Shown: positions 23,081-33,763, numbered from the stretch's first letter. The stretch is 64,000 nt of DNA from Phyto melanocephala (GCA_941918925.1 OW799233.1:123211833-123275832), one strand, 5' to 3'. Numbers and translations: made by a program. The notes: generated from the sequence alone by a model not told the origin.

Positions 23081-24880
23081 ATGGTTGTGTATACGCTTGA
23101 ACAACGCTGGGAAATATTGCGACATTACTTTGGCCGATTTTGCCAAATATCTCATCTTTTCAGATGAAGCTCATTTTGATCTTGGCGGGTATGTAAACAA
23201 GCAAAATTGTCGCATTTGGGGCACAGAAAACCCGCACGCATACATTGAAAAGCCGATACACCCAAAACGAGTAAGTGTTTGGTGCGGATTTTGGTCCAGA
23301 GGCATAATTGGGCCATTTTTCTTTGAAAATGAGCAAGAAGTGGCCGTAGTCAATGGCAATCGTTATCGGGCCATGTTGAACGAATTTTTGTTCACAAAAA
23401 TTTAAGAGGATATTGGCAACATTTGGTTTAACAAGACGGCGCACAGTGAGACAACGCCGGCATTAAATACAAGGAGTAATTGCAGAGTTCTGAAATTTTG
23501 CACAGGTTACTTTTGAGACAATTCCAGTTAAAAAAAAAAAATTAAGAAAATTCGCCCACTTTTACGCCCACCTCCCATACAATCGAAATTTGTAAAATGC
23601 CGTATTGTCCGTAATACTTAAGGGATAACTTTAAATTTTGGTATACTTGAATGTTATATTGTTACAAACATTATCGAAATAAAGTTTTGGACTTTGGCCC
23701 ACTTTTACCCCCACCCCCCATACAACCTCAACATAAAAAGTGCCATATTTTCTAAAATATTTTAGGTACAATCTTCAAATTTGATATTATTATTATTTAT
23801 ATAATTTAAGATGTTTCATGCAAAAATTACAATAACACGCCCACTCTTACACCCACTTCCCATTAAAATGCAATAAAAAAGAAAAATTTTTTTCATTCTA
23901 TCAATAATTTTTTAATATCATCATGGTATTCTAATTTTTTTAATATCTTTATTGCTATCGATCCAAATATCAGAAATTGCACTATAAAAAATTATTGAAT
24001 TATCCATGACCTTGTAAACTTTATATAAACTTGTATAAACTTGCACTCTCAAATATGTAGATTGTGAATTAAACATACTTATACATAATTGCAATTACCG
24101 TTTGTTGATCAATAATATTTAAAACAACAACAATGTAATATTTTTTTACAGTTTGTTTTTAAAAAGTTTGTGAGCACAATATAAAATATCAAACAAACAA
24201 TTAAAAAAAAAAATTAAAAATTTGTAAACATGCTATTGCATGCTAACATAAGTATGTACATAAGTACGTAAGTATAGCGACAAAATGTGCACGTTGCGTA
24301 TTTTTTGTAGTTTTTTGTATTAATGTTTAAAGTACTTTTGCAAACTTTTGCTATATGTCCTCTACTTTAAATGAAAGCTGAGACTTCAATCTTTCATTTG
24401 ATATACATAAGTAAGTCTGCACCTAGGGCGAGAGGCTGCTCTATATTTCCTAGTCCATTGAAAATGCAAAATGTTAAATTTTTACACCACAATTCTGTTG
24501 TAAAGAATTTTTTTTTTGTGTTTCTTTTTTTAAATTTATTTTTTTATCTACTCATTCTACAACAACTAAATTAATTAAAAAAATACTTTAAGGTTATATT
24601 TATTATGTATTTTTTTATTGATAAGCTTTTGAATATTACATATTGAACCAACATATTTCAAGCGCGTTCGCATACCTCAACTTTGACTTGCTCTAGACCA
24701 AAAAGTAATGAAGTTATGAATCTCAAATTTCAGGGAATTGTTACTCATATATCTGTTAATATACTGTGAAAATTTCATTCAAATTGGACGACACGCCAAA
24801 AACTATTTTTACCGCTGTTACTTTAGAGCTGTCTCACTGTGCGGCGCTACGTGCCACACAGCCGAAGCTATACTTTTTTT
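23081..24880 (+). pseudogene. Mariner transposase remnant, interrupted
   Basis: From 23081 it reads MVVYTLEQRWEILRHYFG, the usual mariner start. A large in-gene deletion then joins it out of frame to IFSDEAHFDLGGYVNKQNCR (from about 23152) and continues through WGTENPHAYIEKPIHPKRVS, VWCGFWSRGIIGPFFFENEQ and VNGNRYRAMLNEFLF. A stop at 23404 is followed by a decayed WFNKTA. The frame resumes after the Transib-like insertion at about 24843 with ATCHTAEA, restoring the second catalytic motif region. The third catalytic residue and the C-terminus are lost. Confidence 0.85.
23442..24841. mobile_element. Transib-like non-autonomous element (1400 bp) with CACAGTG ends
   Basis: Both ends begin CACAGTGAGACA (23442-23453; complement at 24830-24841) and are flanked by the 5-bp GC-rich duplication CGGCG (23437-23441 and 24842-24846). 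Removing the element restores the mariner reading ...KTA|ATCHTA. Transib elements characteristically have 5-bp GC-rich duplications and a CACWRTG-type heptamer like that of V(D)J recombination signals. The interior has three diverged GCCCACTTTTACGCCCACC-type blocks (23552, 23696, 23838) and no transposase frame. Confidence 0.8.
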
Positions 24881-25152
24881 TATAGCATTTTCAAAAAAGA
24901 AAAAGTTAGTTGGCGGACCCTTCATTTTTATTTTTTTTTATTTATTTTCTTTTTAATTTTTTTTGTTTTTTGTATTTTTTTTAAATGTAAACTCAATTTA
25001 TAATTTTTCAATGGGATGTTTTTATATACATATGTATGTTTTTTTATGTATGAGATGAATGGTAATACAAATAATTGTTATTGCATGACTCCACGTTGTG
25101 AAGGGTATATAAGATTCGGCCTGGCCGAATATAGGACTCTTACTTGTTTTTT

Positions 25153-26050
25153 TATGAATTATTTTTCTTTTTTTTCTGTCAAAATATAAAATAGTTAATA
25201 AATACTTGTCTGTTAAAAAAAATAACCAAAAAATTTTTCGATTTAAAGAACTGGCCTGATATATCCTTCGTTAATCATGCAAACCACTGTGTTTAAAAGT
25301 AATAGTGTGGCAAAGATTATTTGGTCAGAGTTTCAGATACATACATATGTACATACATACATCGTTTGATTTTGCATTAAAAATATTAAAAAATTTATTT
25401 AATATATTAAGTTGATATTGTCATGACACAAAACCAGAAATTATAAAATATACCAAACTATGTTAAATGTATGGCAAATTTGACACTTTCATGCAAGTAT
25501 TGAAAAATCTATATATTGCGAATGGTTTCATTTATTATGCGAGCGATGTTATAAATTTGAGGTTTGTAAACAGAGTGATCACAAATCGGATCTGCTGCTG
25601 TGTAAACATTTTACTCAATGCTTTTTCTCTTCTCCACAGACAAGTATTAAATAGTGATGATACTAAAAAAAAAAATTCAAATATTCGTTCTGAATATAAT
25701 TTAAGTTTAAATATATACAAAATTTAAAATAATTTGTAAAAACTTTAGTATTTTTTTTTTGTAATCACAACTGCTATTTACATACGAATATAAAACAAGG
25801 TTTAAAAATCATAAATTTATTTTCTGAATAAAAATAATTATAAAAATTTTGTTATCCATTTTTAAATCTTGCATCGACCCTAAAAAGTTTTTATTTTTTA
25901 TGATTTTACACAGAATGCAAATTAAAAAACTGTTTAAATTTTTATTGTTTTATTTAGAGACGATTTTTGTCATGTGAAAAAATTTTTCTTTAGAAATGAA
26001 AAGAGTGACAACTATATATAGAACTTACCGCAAATAAACGGTGATTTGTT
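25153..26050. other. AT-rich spacer, nothing recognised
   Basis: No sense frame or paired repeats were found. A short ATGTACATACATACAT microsatellite lies near 25347. Confidence 0.4.
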
Positions 26051-26059
26051 TGCTATTTG

Positions 26060-26200
26060 GTTTTCAACGTGAATCGTGAAATATGTTTCGTAAATAACGT
26101 CCAATTTTGGTCGTCATAATCGACCCACTAACAGGCTATTCAAGCTGTTATAAACAAATTTCACACCAATTTCATTTGAATAGACGTAAACTCACTAATC
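26060..26200 (+). pseudogene. Mariner N-terminal fragment
   Basis: Around 26110-26170 the plus strand reads FGRHNRPTNR and then a decayed '-KLL-TNFTPI'. This resembles the linker 'FGRHNRPTEQTIRxVVxKFE' of insect mariner transposases. It is short and immediately precedes the PIF-like element at 26211. Confidence 0.5.
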
Positions 26201-26210
26201 CGTATACTTA

Positions 26211-26941
26211 AGCTGGATTCACCCATAAAATTTTAGTTCAGAACAAATTTTTTTTGTATTGAGTTTGATGTTTTACTTTTGAGAGAGAGAGAGATTATTT
26301 TGTTCAGAAAGATTTTTCTTGAATTGGTTTAATTTTAATTCTTGTTCAGAAGAAACTGAATTGGGATGCCACTATTTTTCAATATTTACATGAAAATTGA
26401 ATTTGGTTGCCACATCACACAGTGTCAGTACATTTATTATACAAAAATTGTTTTTGCCGAAAATTAACAATTAAAATGGAATTTAATGAAAATATTGCTC
26501 AAAAATTAATAGAAGAATTAAAAAACCAGGAAGAAAATGTTTGTATGACATGAGCAATAGTACATACAAAAATAATTATTTAAAACAGGGTTTATGGAAT
26601 GAAATAGAAGCGACTCTTTTTATTTTCGATTTTTTTTTATAAATTTCTTTTGCAAACAAATTGACTTTATGCACTTCAATTAAAAATAATAATTTTAGTT
26701 TTCTTCTATCCGACATTTTCTTCACATATATTTTAATGAAATAATTTACGTTTGTATTTATTTACATAGTTTGCTAGCGGTGCTTCCACTTTGTACAACT
26801 GTTTGCATTTTATATTATATGGCAGCTTTGTTTTTTCGGACAAATTTTCTTAAATGGGTGAATCGTTCTGCAGAAAACTCTCAGTAAAAAATGTTATTCT
26901 CCGGAAAAAATTTTGTTCAGAACAAATGGGTGAATTCACCT
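26211..26941. mobile_element. PIF/Harbinger-like non-autonomous element (731 bp)
   Basis: The ends AGCTGGATTCACCCAT and AGGTGAATTCACCCAT (complement at 26926-26941) are inverted, with further matching GTTCAGAACAAA blocks just inside. TTA trinucleotides flank both sides (26208-26210 and 26942-26944), as expected for PIF/Harbinger targets. At 26476 a 25-codon frame, MEFNENIAQKLIEELKNQEE..., stops early. It may be the truncated start of the Myb/SANT-like accessory protein these elements carry, but that is inference. A GAGAGAGAGAGAGA run lies at 26281. Confidence 0.7.
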
Positions 26942-26944
26942 TTA

Positions 26945-27465
26945 GAGTAAAATCGCAATATGTCATTCACAACGTTACGATCAATGGAGCAGATAAATCA
27001 AAAGATACAAATTCAACAATCTAACACAGGAAAAATTTGTGCATGAAATTTTTTGATTATTTAACTATTTAGTTTGCTTTAAAATTCATTTTATATAATT
27101 AATTATTTTCATTTATTTTAAATGTTTCTAAAAAACAAAGAAATTTCTGTCAGTTTAAAAAATCAAAAAAAAAAAATAAAAAATAAAGGCATTTTGATAA
27201 GGTAAATGCAACGACCCAACAAACACGACAATTAAAAAACGCATGCGTTTTGCTTTTATATAAATATCTGCATATGTCACACAATTTCTTTTGTTTTCTT
27301 TAATTTCAATAATTTTAAAGAAACTTTAATGTAAAACTTTTGATTCTCGGCTTTTTAATTTTTAAAACGTTTTAAACAAACTGAAACTGCAAATTATTTA
27401 TTGTAGAATAAATATAAAAATAAGTTTGAAAGATGCACACATATTAAGTCTGATAAATTGTATAT
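26945..27465. other. AT-rich spacer, nothing recognised
   Basis: No genes or paired repeats were seen. Confidence 0.4.
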
Positions 27466-27860
27466 AAAACAAGTAAGATCGGTCGTGCTGAATCTGACAA
27501 TACCCTTCACCGTCAGGTACATGAGTATAAAAATCACATCGTAGCTAAGCCTAGATCTTATATCTCATGTAATACGCCGTTTTCTTTATTTTTTTTTCTT
27601 TGGCATCTTTGATTTTGAATTTTTACATAGTAAACTGTATTCTACTAGTCAAGCCCTTTTTTAAATAGTTTACTACATTGTACTGGTCATGCCCTTTTAT
27701 TTTATACCAATATTGTGGGAGTTCAGGGGGACAAAACAGCAAAAACTATATTTGACTCATATATTCGCCATTTATTCTAGGAACGCATTTTGAATTTTTT
27801 TCTTTTCGATACTCTTTGCATGGCGAAAAAAATTAGTATGATGGCTAGTTTTACAGTATC
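27466..27860 (-). repeat. Truncated mini-me-like element, 3' part
   Basis: Starting at 27466, 'acaagtaagatcggtcgtgctgaatc' is the reverse complement of a decayed 3' hairpin terminus. The family's CACATCGTAGCT block (27537) and 'gtcaagccctttt' units follow. The element breaks off before the core and GTCY tract. Compare the longer copy at 54536. Confidence 0.65.
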
Positions 27861-27867
27861 CCTATCG

Positions 27868-27898
27868 AAAGTTCTATAGGTCTAAAAAACACCCCTTT
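27868..27898. repeat. Solo end of the DD41D mariner family
   Basis: A stretch GTTCTATAGGTCTAAAAAAC followed by ACCCCTTTT is a diverged match to the right terminus of the 921-bp mariners (AGTTCTATCGGGCTTAAAAA then AACACCCTT). It lies 200 bp from copy 2. No opposite end was found nearby. Confidence 0.55.
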
Positions 27899-28098
27899 TA
27901 TATAAAATAACGATAATAAGCAAGTTTAGTATAATTCCATAGACTTTATAGTTTTATAGTACAATTACGATCGAAAAGTACATTTTAATTCTGCTAAAAA
28001 TGTATTTCCATAGTTTATACACGCTCAACACTTTCGTTTTTCTTTTTCTTGCTCTTTCTCGTTCTCTGTTTACTCTTTTAACTGAATAAACATAAATA

Positions 28099-29019
28099 AA
28101 GGGTGTTTTTTTAAGCCCGATAGAACTTGAAATTGTAAAAAATAACACAAAAAATTAAATTGTAATCAAAATTTTTTTTTTATTCGAAAGATCAATACGT
28201 GACATTAACATTTGAAAATGATTTCGGGCATATGGGCACCGCGGCTGTTCTTGACGAAGCGCATTTTGGACGTCCAATTTTATCGCAAAATTGTGTTCAG
28301 CGATGAGGCGCATTTTTGGCTTAACGGGTTTGTTTATAAGCAAAATTGCCGCATATGGAGCGAGACCAATCTACAAGAGACCCTACAGACTCCATTACAT
28401 CCAGAAAAAAGCACCGTTTGGTGCGGTTTTCACGCTGGTGGCATCATCGGACCTTATTTCTTCAAAAATGAGGCCGGAGCTCGCGTTACGGTCAATGGAG
28501 ATCGTTACCGCACCATGATCAATGATTTTTTGTTTGAAAATATGGATGACATTGATCCGGAGGAGATGTGGTTTCAACAGGATGGCGCTACGTGCCATAC
28601 GGCGAACGCAACCATCGACTTATTGAAATCAAAATTTGGCGATAAGTTGATTTCGAGAAATGGACCTGTCAATTGGCCTCCAAGGTCGTGCGATTTGACA
28701 CCTCTCGATTATTTCCTGTGGGGCTACGTGAAGTCACTGGTTTATGCTGATAAACCAGCAACAATTGACGCCTTGGAGGCCAGCATTGTTCGTGTTATTC
28801 GTGACATACGGCCAGCAGTGCTCGAAAAAGTGGCCCAAAATTGGACGTCCAGAATGCGCTTCGTCAAGAACAGCCGCGGTGCCCATATGCCCGAAATCAT
28901 TTTCAAATGTTAATGTCACGTATTGATCTTTCGAATAAAAAAAAAATTTTGATTACAATTTAATTTTTTGTGTTATTTTTTACAATTTCAAGTTCTATCG
29001 GGCTTAAAAAAACACCCTT
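28099..29019 (+). mobile_element. Palindromic 'headless' DD41D mariner, copy 2 (921 bp)
   Basis: TA duplications lie at 28097-28098 and 29020-29021. Inverted arms of 183 bp run 28099-28281 and 28837-29019, near perfect. Length and internal breakpoints equal those of copy 1 at 5299-6219, and the sequences differ at only a handful of sites. The right arm is the true 3' end (transposase C-terminus plus UTR and terminal repeat); the left arm is its inverted duplicate. The original 5' end and DNA-binding half are gone. Confidence 0.93.
28212..28913 (+). CDS. Headless mariner transposase, catalytic domain only (233 aa)
   Basis: Open frame with D31 (FSDEAHF), D124 (QQDGATCHTA) and D166 (LTPLDYFLWG), giving 41 residues between the second and third Asp. 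It is nearly identical to the protein of copy 1; differences include residues 42, 54, 61, 67, 178 and 211. The first 21 residues are antisense of the C-terminal codons and meaningless as mariner protein. Because both copies stay open with all catalytic residues, the duplication is recent or under some constraint. Recency is the simpler explanation. Confidence 0.85.
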   Translation: MKMISGIWAPRLFLTKRILDVQFYRKIVFSDEAHFWLNGFVYKQNCRIWSETNLQETLQTPLHPEKSTVWCGFHAGGIIGPYFFKNEAGARVTVNGDRYRTMINDFLFENMDDIDPEEMWFQQDGATCHTANATIDLLKSKFGDKLISRNGPVNWPPRSCDLTPLDYFLWGYVKSLVYADKPATIDALEASIVRVIRDIRPAVLEKVAQNWTSRMRFVKNSRGAHMPEIIFKC

Positions 29020-29021
29020 TA

Positions 29022-29900
29022 CATACTCTTATCGTTTCTGTTTATAAAATTTGTTATCAATAAATTAATGAATTTTAAATATTCAAACTTCCGTTAAGAA
29101 CTTAAAAGCTTTCATCTTCCCTAAAAAAGCATGTTGTACAGTTCCTTAAATCCTTGGTAATTTCCCAAATGTGTGTCATATTTTTTTTTGTCCATTAAAT
29201 ACGTTTCTCAATAATCCTTAAGTGCATTTATTTAGTAAAGGAAATTCCCGCAACGCTTTTTAAGCAGAAGTCAATGTGGTCTTTATCAAGGTGAAAAGTA
29301 ATTTTTGCTGTATTGTTTTGCCCTTATTTAATCAACTTTGAACAACAGCATCAAAACTGTTTACTACTGTTTAAATAATATTATTGTATTAAGTAAAATT
29401 TTAAATTCTTAATACAAAAAAAAAAAAAAAAATCAGACAAAAGCATGTCAAGTGTTATTTTTTCTACAAGTTCGTTTAAAACTCTCGTCCTACTTAAATG
29501 TGCATTTTTAATTAAAATATGAAAACAAACATCGACTTTTTTACGTATGAGTGTATGCATGTTATTATATTAAAGATCAATACTTACTTAGTCGCATTGA
29601 TTTAGTGAGATAAACTGGATTTTTAAAATCATTTTTTTTAAGATCCCAGCAAGTCAAACGTTTTAACTAAAATGGTTTGAACATTTTATATCAATGAGCT
29701 TGATGAGTTTAAGAACAGATTTATTCTCAATGTCATTCTCAAAAATTTTTTTTAACAATTACCTTTATCGTGAATAAGAAGTGAGATTTTTGTTCCCATT
29801 CATTTCATTTTATTTCCCTGTAAGTTTAAATTAGTATTATGCATTTCCCGCGGAATTTTTATTTCCTTTATTGAACAATCGTTCAAATAAGGTAGGCTAT
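29022..29900. other. AT-rich spacer, nothing recognised
   Basis: No gene or paired repeat was found. A run of 18 or so A lies at 29417. Confidence 0.4.
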
Positions 29901-29908
29901 CAATGCAC

Positions 29909-31043
29909 CAGGCTTGCTATTTTAGCACTTTTTATGCTACATTTAGCTTTTTTTCTCTCTTAAGTTAGCACAAAAGATTTTCAAAAAAGTGCTTAGTGCT
30001 AATTTAGCACTTTTTAATAATAATTCGGCATTTTTGCCCTTTTTTCATATACAAATTTAATGCAATCAATTATTTTTTATATGTATGTAATTTTTAGATG
30101 ATATTTTCTTTCTTGTAAAGGTTATAAAGGAAAAGCTGATGGACATAATTTTGGGATATGAGGAAGAAATATTTGAAGAATATTTGCTACCAAATCCATA
30201 TTAAGGATATGAATTCAAAACGTTATTAAAAAATAATAAAAAAAATTTAATATGTTCTGAAGAAGAAGAAAAATATGTTTTTTAAAATCGCTTGTAAACA
30301 AACTAAAATATCAGCTTCCCAAAAATATTTTGATATTAAAAACAAATTTCAACATTTTCAATAGATAATACTCTTAAACAAATTAAGGCACCTATTACTT
30401 GTATCTTAGAAGATATGAATTTTAGTATAACTGAAATGGAAAAAATCCAAAATCAGTGGAGCTATATAACTGAACAAATCTGGCATACCAATATGGATAC
30501 TACGGAGTTCTGGATTCAAGTAAACCAATTTAGAAATTCAATTAATGAAAATCCTTTTAAGGAATTATCGGATTTTGTGCTGTCTCTTTTGGTTTTACCA
30601 TTTTCAAACGCTGAAGTAAAGCGTTTATTTAGTTTAATGGGCTTAATAAAAAGCAAATTTAGAACAAAAATGAACACACAACTTTTATGTTCTGTTATAC
30701 GTATAAGGGAAAGCGTTAAACTAAATAACGTATGTTGCTATAACATCAATATATCGGACGATGTTTTGATTAAAATTGGTTCATCTGAAAAATACCAAAA
30801 AGAATTGGTATGTGAAGAAAATTATATGATTGAACTTGTCAACCTTCTTACCACATTTGAGTAATTGTTGACACTTTTTTTGTGTAAATATAATATCAAT
30901 AAAATTGAATTTAATTGAACAAAATATGTATATAAATATGTTGGAAATTATTATATTAAAAAAGTATTTTCAATGTTTCAACATTTTAGCACTTTTTTCC
31001 CCGAGGTTTTGCACTTGTTCTCTCTTATCTTATGGCAACACTG
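29909..31043 (+). mobile_element. hAT element, 1135 bp, with 8-bp target duplication
   Basis: Perfect duplication CAATGCAC lies at 29901-29908 and 31044-31051. The ends are CAGGCTTGCTA and CAGTGTTGCCA (complement), typical short hAT terminal repeats. Subterminal TTTTAGCACTTTTT blocks face each other at 29931 and 30985. The interior keeps the 3' part of the transposase gene (next entry) and a decayed stretch from 30120 ('VIKEKLMDIILGYEEEIFEEYLLPNPY' in pieces). The 5' part, including any BED zinc finger, is deleted. Confidence 0.88.
30415..30864 (+). pseudogene. hAT transposase C-terminal fragment (149 aa, dimerisation domain)
   Basis: The frame carries FVLSLLVLPFSNAEVKRLFS (54-73) and LIKSKFRTKMNTQL (77-90), the C-terminal dimerisation signature of hAT transposases (usual form: LxxLPxSNAxVERxFSxxxxIKxKxRNRL). 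The frame is open for about 25 codons upstream of the first ATG. The RNase H-like catalytic core is missing, so this is a remnant. It lies inside the element bounded by CAATGCAC duplications. Confidence 0.82.
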
Positions 31044-31069
31044 CAATGCACATTAAATGTAAATAAGAA

Positions 31070-31335
31070 AAATACCATTCACCTATAGAACCAAGGGTAT
31101 ATATAGCTTTGTCATTTCCGTTTGTAATTTCTACAATAATCATTTTCGACCCAATTAACTACATACATATTTTCTGAACGCTTATAACTAGCGAAGTCCA
31201 TTGAGCAATGTTCGTCTGTCCGTCTGTTGGTTGAAATAAATTTTTAGAAGCCCCCACATGTAGCACAGATCTGTATGTGGTATACATTTTTTGCAAATAT
31301 TCTTGAATGAATCTCAATTACATATGAGTGATTAT
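31070..31335 (+). repeat. Truncated mini-me-like element, 5' part
   Basis: The 5' hairpin-like ACCATTCACC...AAGGGTATATA lies at 31074-31103. A degraded core, GTTCGTCTGTCCGTCTG (31211-31227) and the CACAGATCTGTATGTGGTAT block follow; the element stops near 31335. Confidence 0.7.
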
Positions 31336-33760
31336 AAATATTGCACTATTCAACCTCGTTAGATTGATTTCATCTTGAATTAATCAAAGTTAGAGGTCCA
31401 AGCCAATATCCTTTAGCTGACTGATTTCATCAGAGTTAACATAAACTAAGGTTTCGCTTAAGCCCAGATCGATTTATAGGGAATGGTCATTAATTTTTAC
31501 TATAACCGTGACACCGTGTGAAGCCAAGGAGATCATTTAAACGATATCATTCTTCATAATACGTAATTAAAAAAGAATTTCGTTATAATCTTACAACAGC
31601 TTGTTTAATTCCATATTTTTTAAACATCGGCGTGTCCTTATTCAATAAAATACCCTATTTATACTTTGAAAATGGTAGTTATGACAATAACTATTACACT
31701 CACTGTGAATACTTTAAAAATTACCATCATACATATGGGTCAGTTTCAAAAAAAAACGCAATTTTTGTGTCCCCGCACTTTACACTACTATTTTAGGTAA
31801 AAAAAAACAACAACAACAAAATTAAAAATTTGAGAGTGATCAGCGAGCAATATGTAACAAAAAAACGTAATTCTCAAATTCGTATGTTTGTTTTTTTGTT
31901 TATTCAGAATGGTGTTTTGTTTCTCCCTCGGACTCCTTCCATACAAAAGCATGTGTCCCCCGTTAGAATTTTTAGTAAACAAAATTAAATAAAATCCAGA
32001 AAAAAGTAAATATGCAACATTTAATAACAGTTTTCGAATTATTGAGTTTATTTCTTGTGTTTTCATTTGTTATTGTCTTCAAAACTAAATTAGTGCGAAT
32101 TTGGTGTTGCAAAGAAAGGTTGTCCCCACAATTTGCATTGAGCATCACTTTTTTTATAATTCAAGTAATATTACTAGTTTTCAATTTGCATTTAAATAAA
32201 GTAAATAACGTAAGGAAAGTACAAACCTTAATTATTACAAAAGTGAAAAAGCGAAAAAAAAATCTTTGTAAAAAAGTGTGCATTTGCTCAGTTTTTCTGA
32301 ACACCATGGTAAGGGCGCGATAAAATTTCATGAGCGTCACGCCAATTTTTTTAAAAGTGAATATATTAAATGTAAAAAATTGAAGTTGACAATCATTGTT
32401 TACATGGTTTCAACTCATTTTTTTATAATTTGTGATATTGAGAAATAAATTGCCTACGAAAAAAAACCAGAATAGGCAAATATTTCATAAGCATCACTTT
32501 TGATATATATTGCTTCATAGCTTAAAATGCTTAATTATGATTTTATTTTTTAATTTTTAAGAGTGAAACAACAAAATTAATGGCGGCTGAAAGAGCACAA
32601 AGATATCGAGAGAAAATAAAGCTCGATAAAGCGCGTAATGACGAATATAAAAGAAAGAAGAAAGAAAGGTATAATCGTGGTATATTTGTGTTTAATCGTG
32701 CTTTTGCAACTTAAACCTCTGGGGGACCGGAAATTTATGCAACTGCCACAAGCTTAATTCGAAAGTGGTAAACATTAATGAGAATAAAAAAAAAACAAAG
32801 CCGCTTGCCATTTCATGAAGTTTATACAGATTCAGAATAAGAATTCGAATGAAAATTTATAAATTAAGTTAAGTTATTGTTTTGCGTCAAATATTTACAT
32901 ATGTGTCTAAGTTTCTTCAAGAATTACTTCCTTTTTTCCATTTTTGTTAAAGACATCAAAGAATATGTATATGTTTAGTTTTGTATGAAAATTTTTGTTT
33001 TTTTAAAGATTTTTTTTTTTTACTTACTTTTTGTAAAAGAATAAACTTTTTTTCGTTAAACTTTAAATTTGGCATTATTTCTTGTTTACGTGCAACAAAA
33101 TCTCTTGATCGTCACAAAATATCTTGAGCGTCACACTTAGTTTTTTTTCCTTAAAACGCTTATAATTAATTTTTTTTAAATTAATTGTTACAAGCCTATT
33201 ACTTTGCAAGTAACCTCTAAGTTCAAGTCTTTTTTTACCAAAAATTTACATATTTTCATCTTTAAATTTTAAAATAACTAGTCACATTTAGAAAAAATTA
33301 AAAATCAAGGTGAATCGTGATTTTGTGTTTATAATCGAAAAGGTGATTTTCGCAAAAGTCAATCTTGAGAAACAAAAGAACATCGTAGTAAGCTTGAATT
33401 TCAAATATTTTTGCATTTTTAGCGATATTATATACATATTTGGTGTGTGACGCTCAAGATAGAAATCATAGAAAACCTAAAAAAATTAAAAAAATATTGA
33501 TCTTCTTGAGAGCCTAAAAGTATCACCGGAATCTTCATCAATTTCTACATAAATTGGCCATTCTTACCGGCGAATTGAAAAAACTTTAAAAATAAGCAAA
33601 ATAAAACTCGATGTGTACGTTTTTTTTTAAATTGACCATATACCTATATATGTATGTAAATATTTGTTTAAAAGTAATATAAGGGAAACAAAATTACAGT
33701 AAAATTTATTTAATTGAACACTTTATATTATTTTAGGAAACATATAAATATATAACAGTT
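31336..33760. other. Unclassified repeat-like region with GAGCGTCAC motifs
   Basis: The nonamer GAGCGTCAC or a one- or two-base variant (GAGCATCAC, AAGCATCAC, GATCGTCAC) occurs at 32140, 32332, 32489, 33107 and 33126, and inverted at 33447. A perfect 16-bp inverted repeat ATCTTGAGCGTCACAC lies at 33121-33136 and 33445-33460. The clustering suggests a transposon's subterminal sites, but no clean outer ends were found. The longer frame at 32012-32323 shows no domain and is probably chance. Confidence 0.45.
32580..32714 (+). CDS. Short basic frame, AER-x3-YR-x-K type
   Basis: A 44-codon frame starts MAAERAQRYREKIKLDKARN and continues with a Lys/Arg/Glu-rich stretch. The composition and AER...YR...K pattern resemble the N-termini of uncharacterised repeat-associated insect proteins, but I cannot name a family. 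A possible splice donor (AAAG|GTATAA, 32668) falls just before the charged pattern ends. It sits inside the GAGCGTCAC-motif region and might be an exon of that element. Confidence 0.3.
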   Translation: MAAERAQRYREKIKLDKARNDEYKRKKKERYNRGIFVFNRAFAT

Positions 33761-33763
33761 TTT

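Larger units (their letters stand above)
22968..24922 (+). mobile_element. Internally deleted mariner split by a Transib-like insertion
   Basis: Terminal inverted repeats AAGGATCCGCCATCTAAC (22968-22985) and the complement of AAGGGTCCGCCAACTAAC (24905-24922) bound the element. A TA precedes the left end; the right flank has changed to CA. Subtracting the nested 1400-bp insertion and one CGGCG duplicate leaves about 550 bp. The transposase start and part of the catalytic domain are retained (next entry). This is a different family from the twin elements at 5299 and 28099. Confidence 0.8.
22528..25152 (+). mobile_element. Mini-me/DINE-1-like element hosting a mariner and a Transib-like element
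   Basis: The 5' hairpin CCCTTCACACAGTGAAAAAGGG lies at 22534-22555. A 'gaccccataaagtatatatttt' core, GTCCGTATGTCCGTCTGTCC (22662-22681) and an ACAACAACATACAACACATA microsatellite zone follow. The right part resumes at 24930 with T-rich sequence and ends in TTCGGCCTGGCCGAA (25116-25130) and 'actcttacttgttttt'. The gap between holds the mariner at 22968-24922. Copies at 42879 and 46693 show the uninterrupted interior. Confidence 0.85.

Noticed and set aside
32012..32323. A small membrane protein
   Set aside because: One hydrophobic stretch arises from T-rich sequence; no family resemblance.
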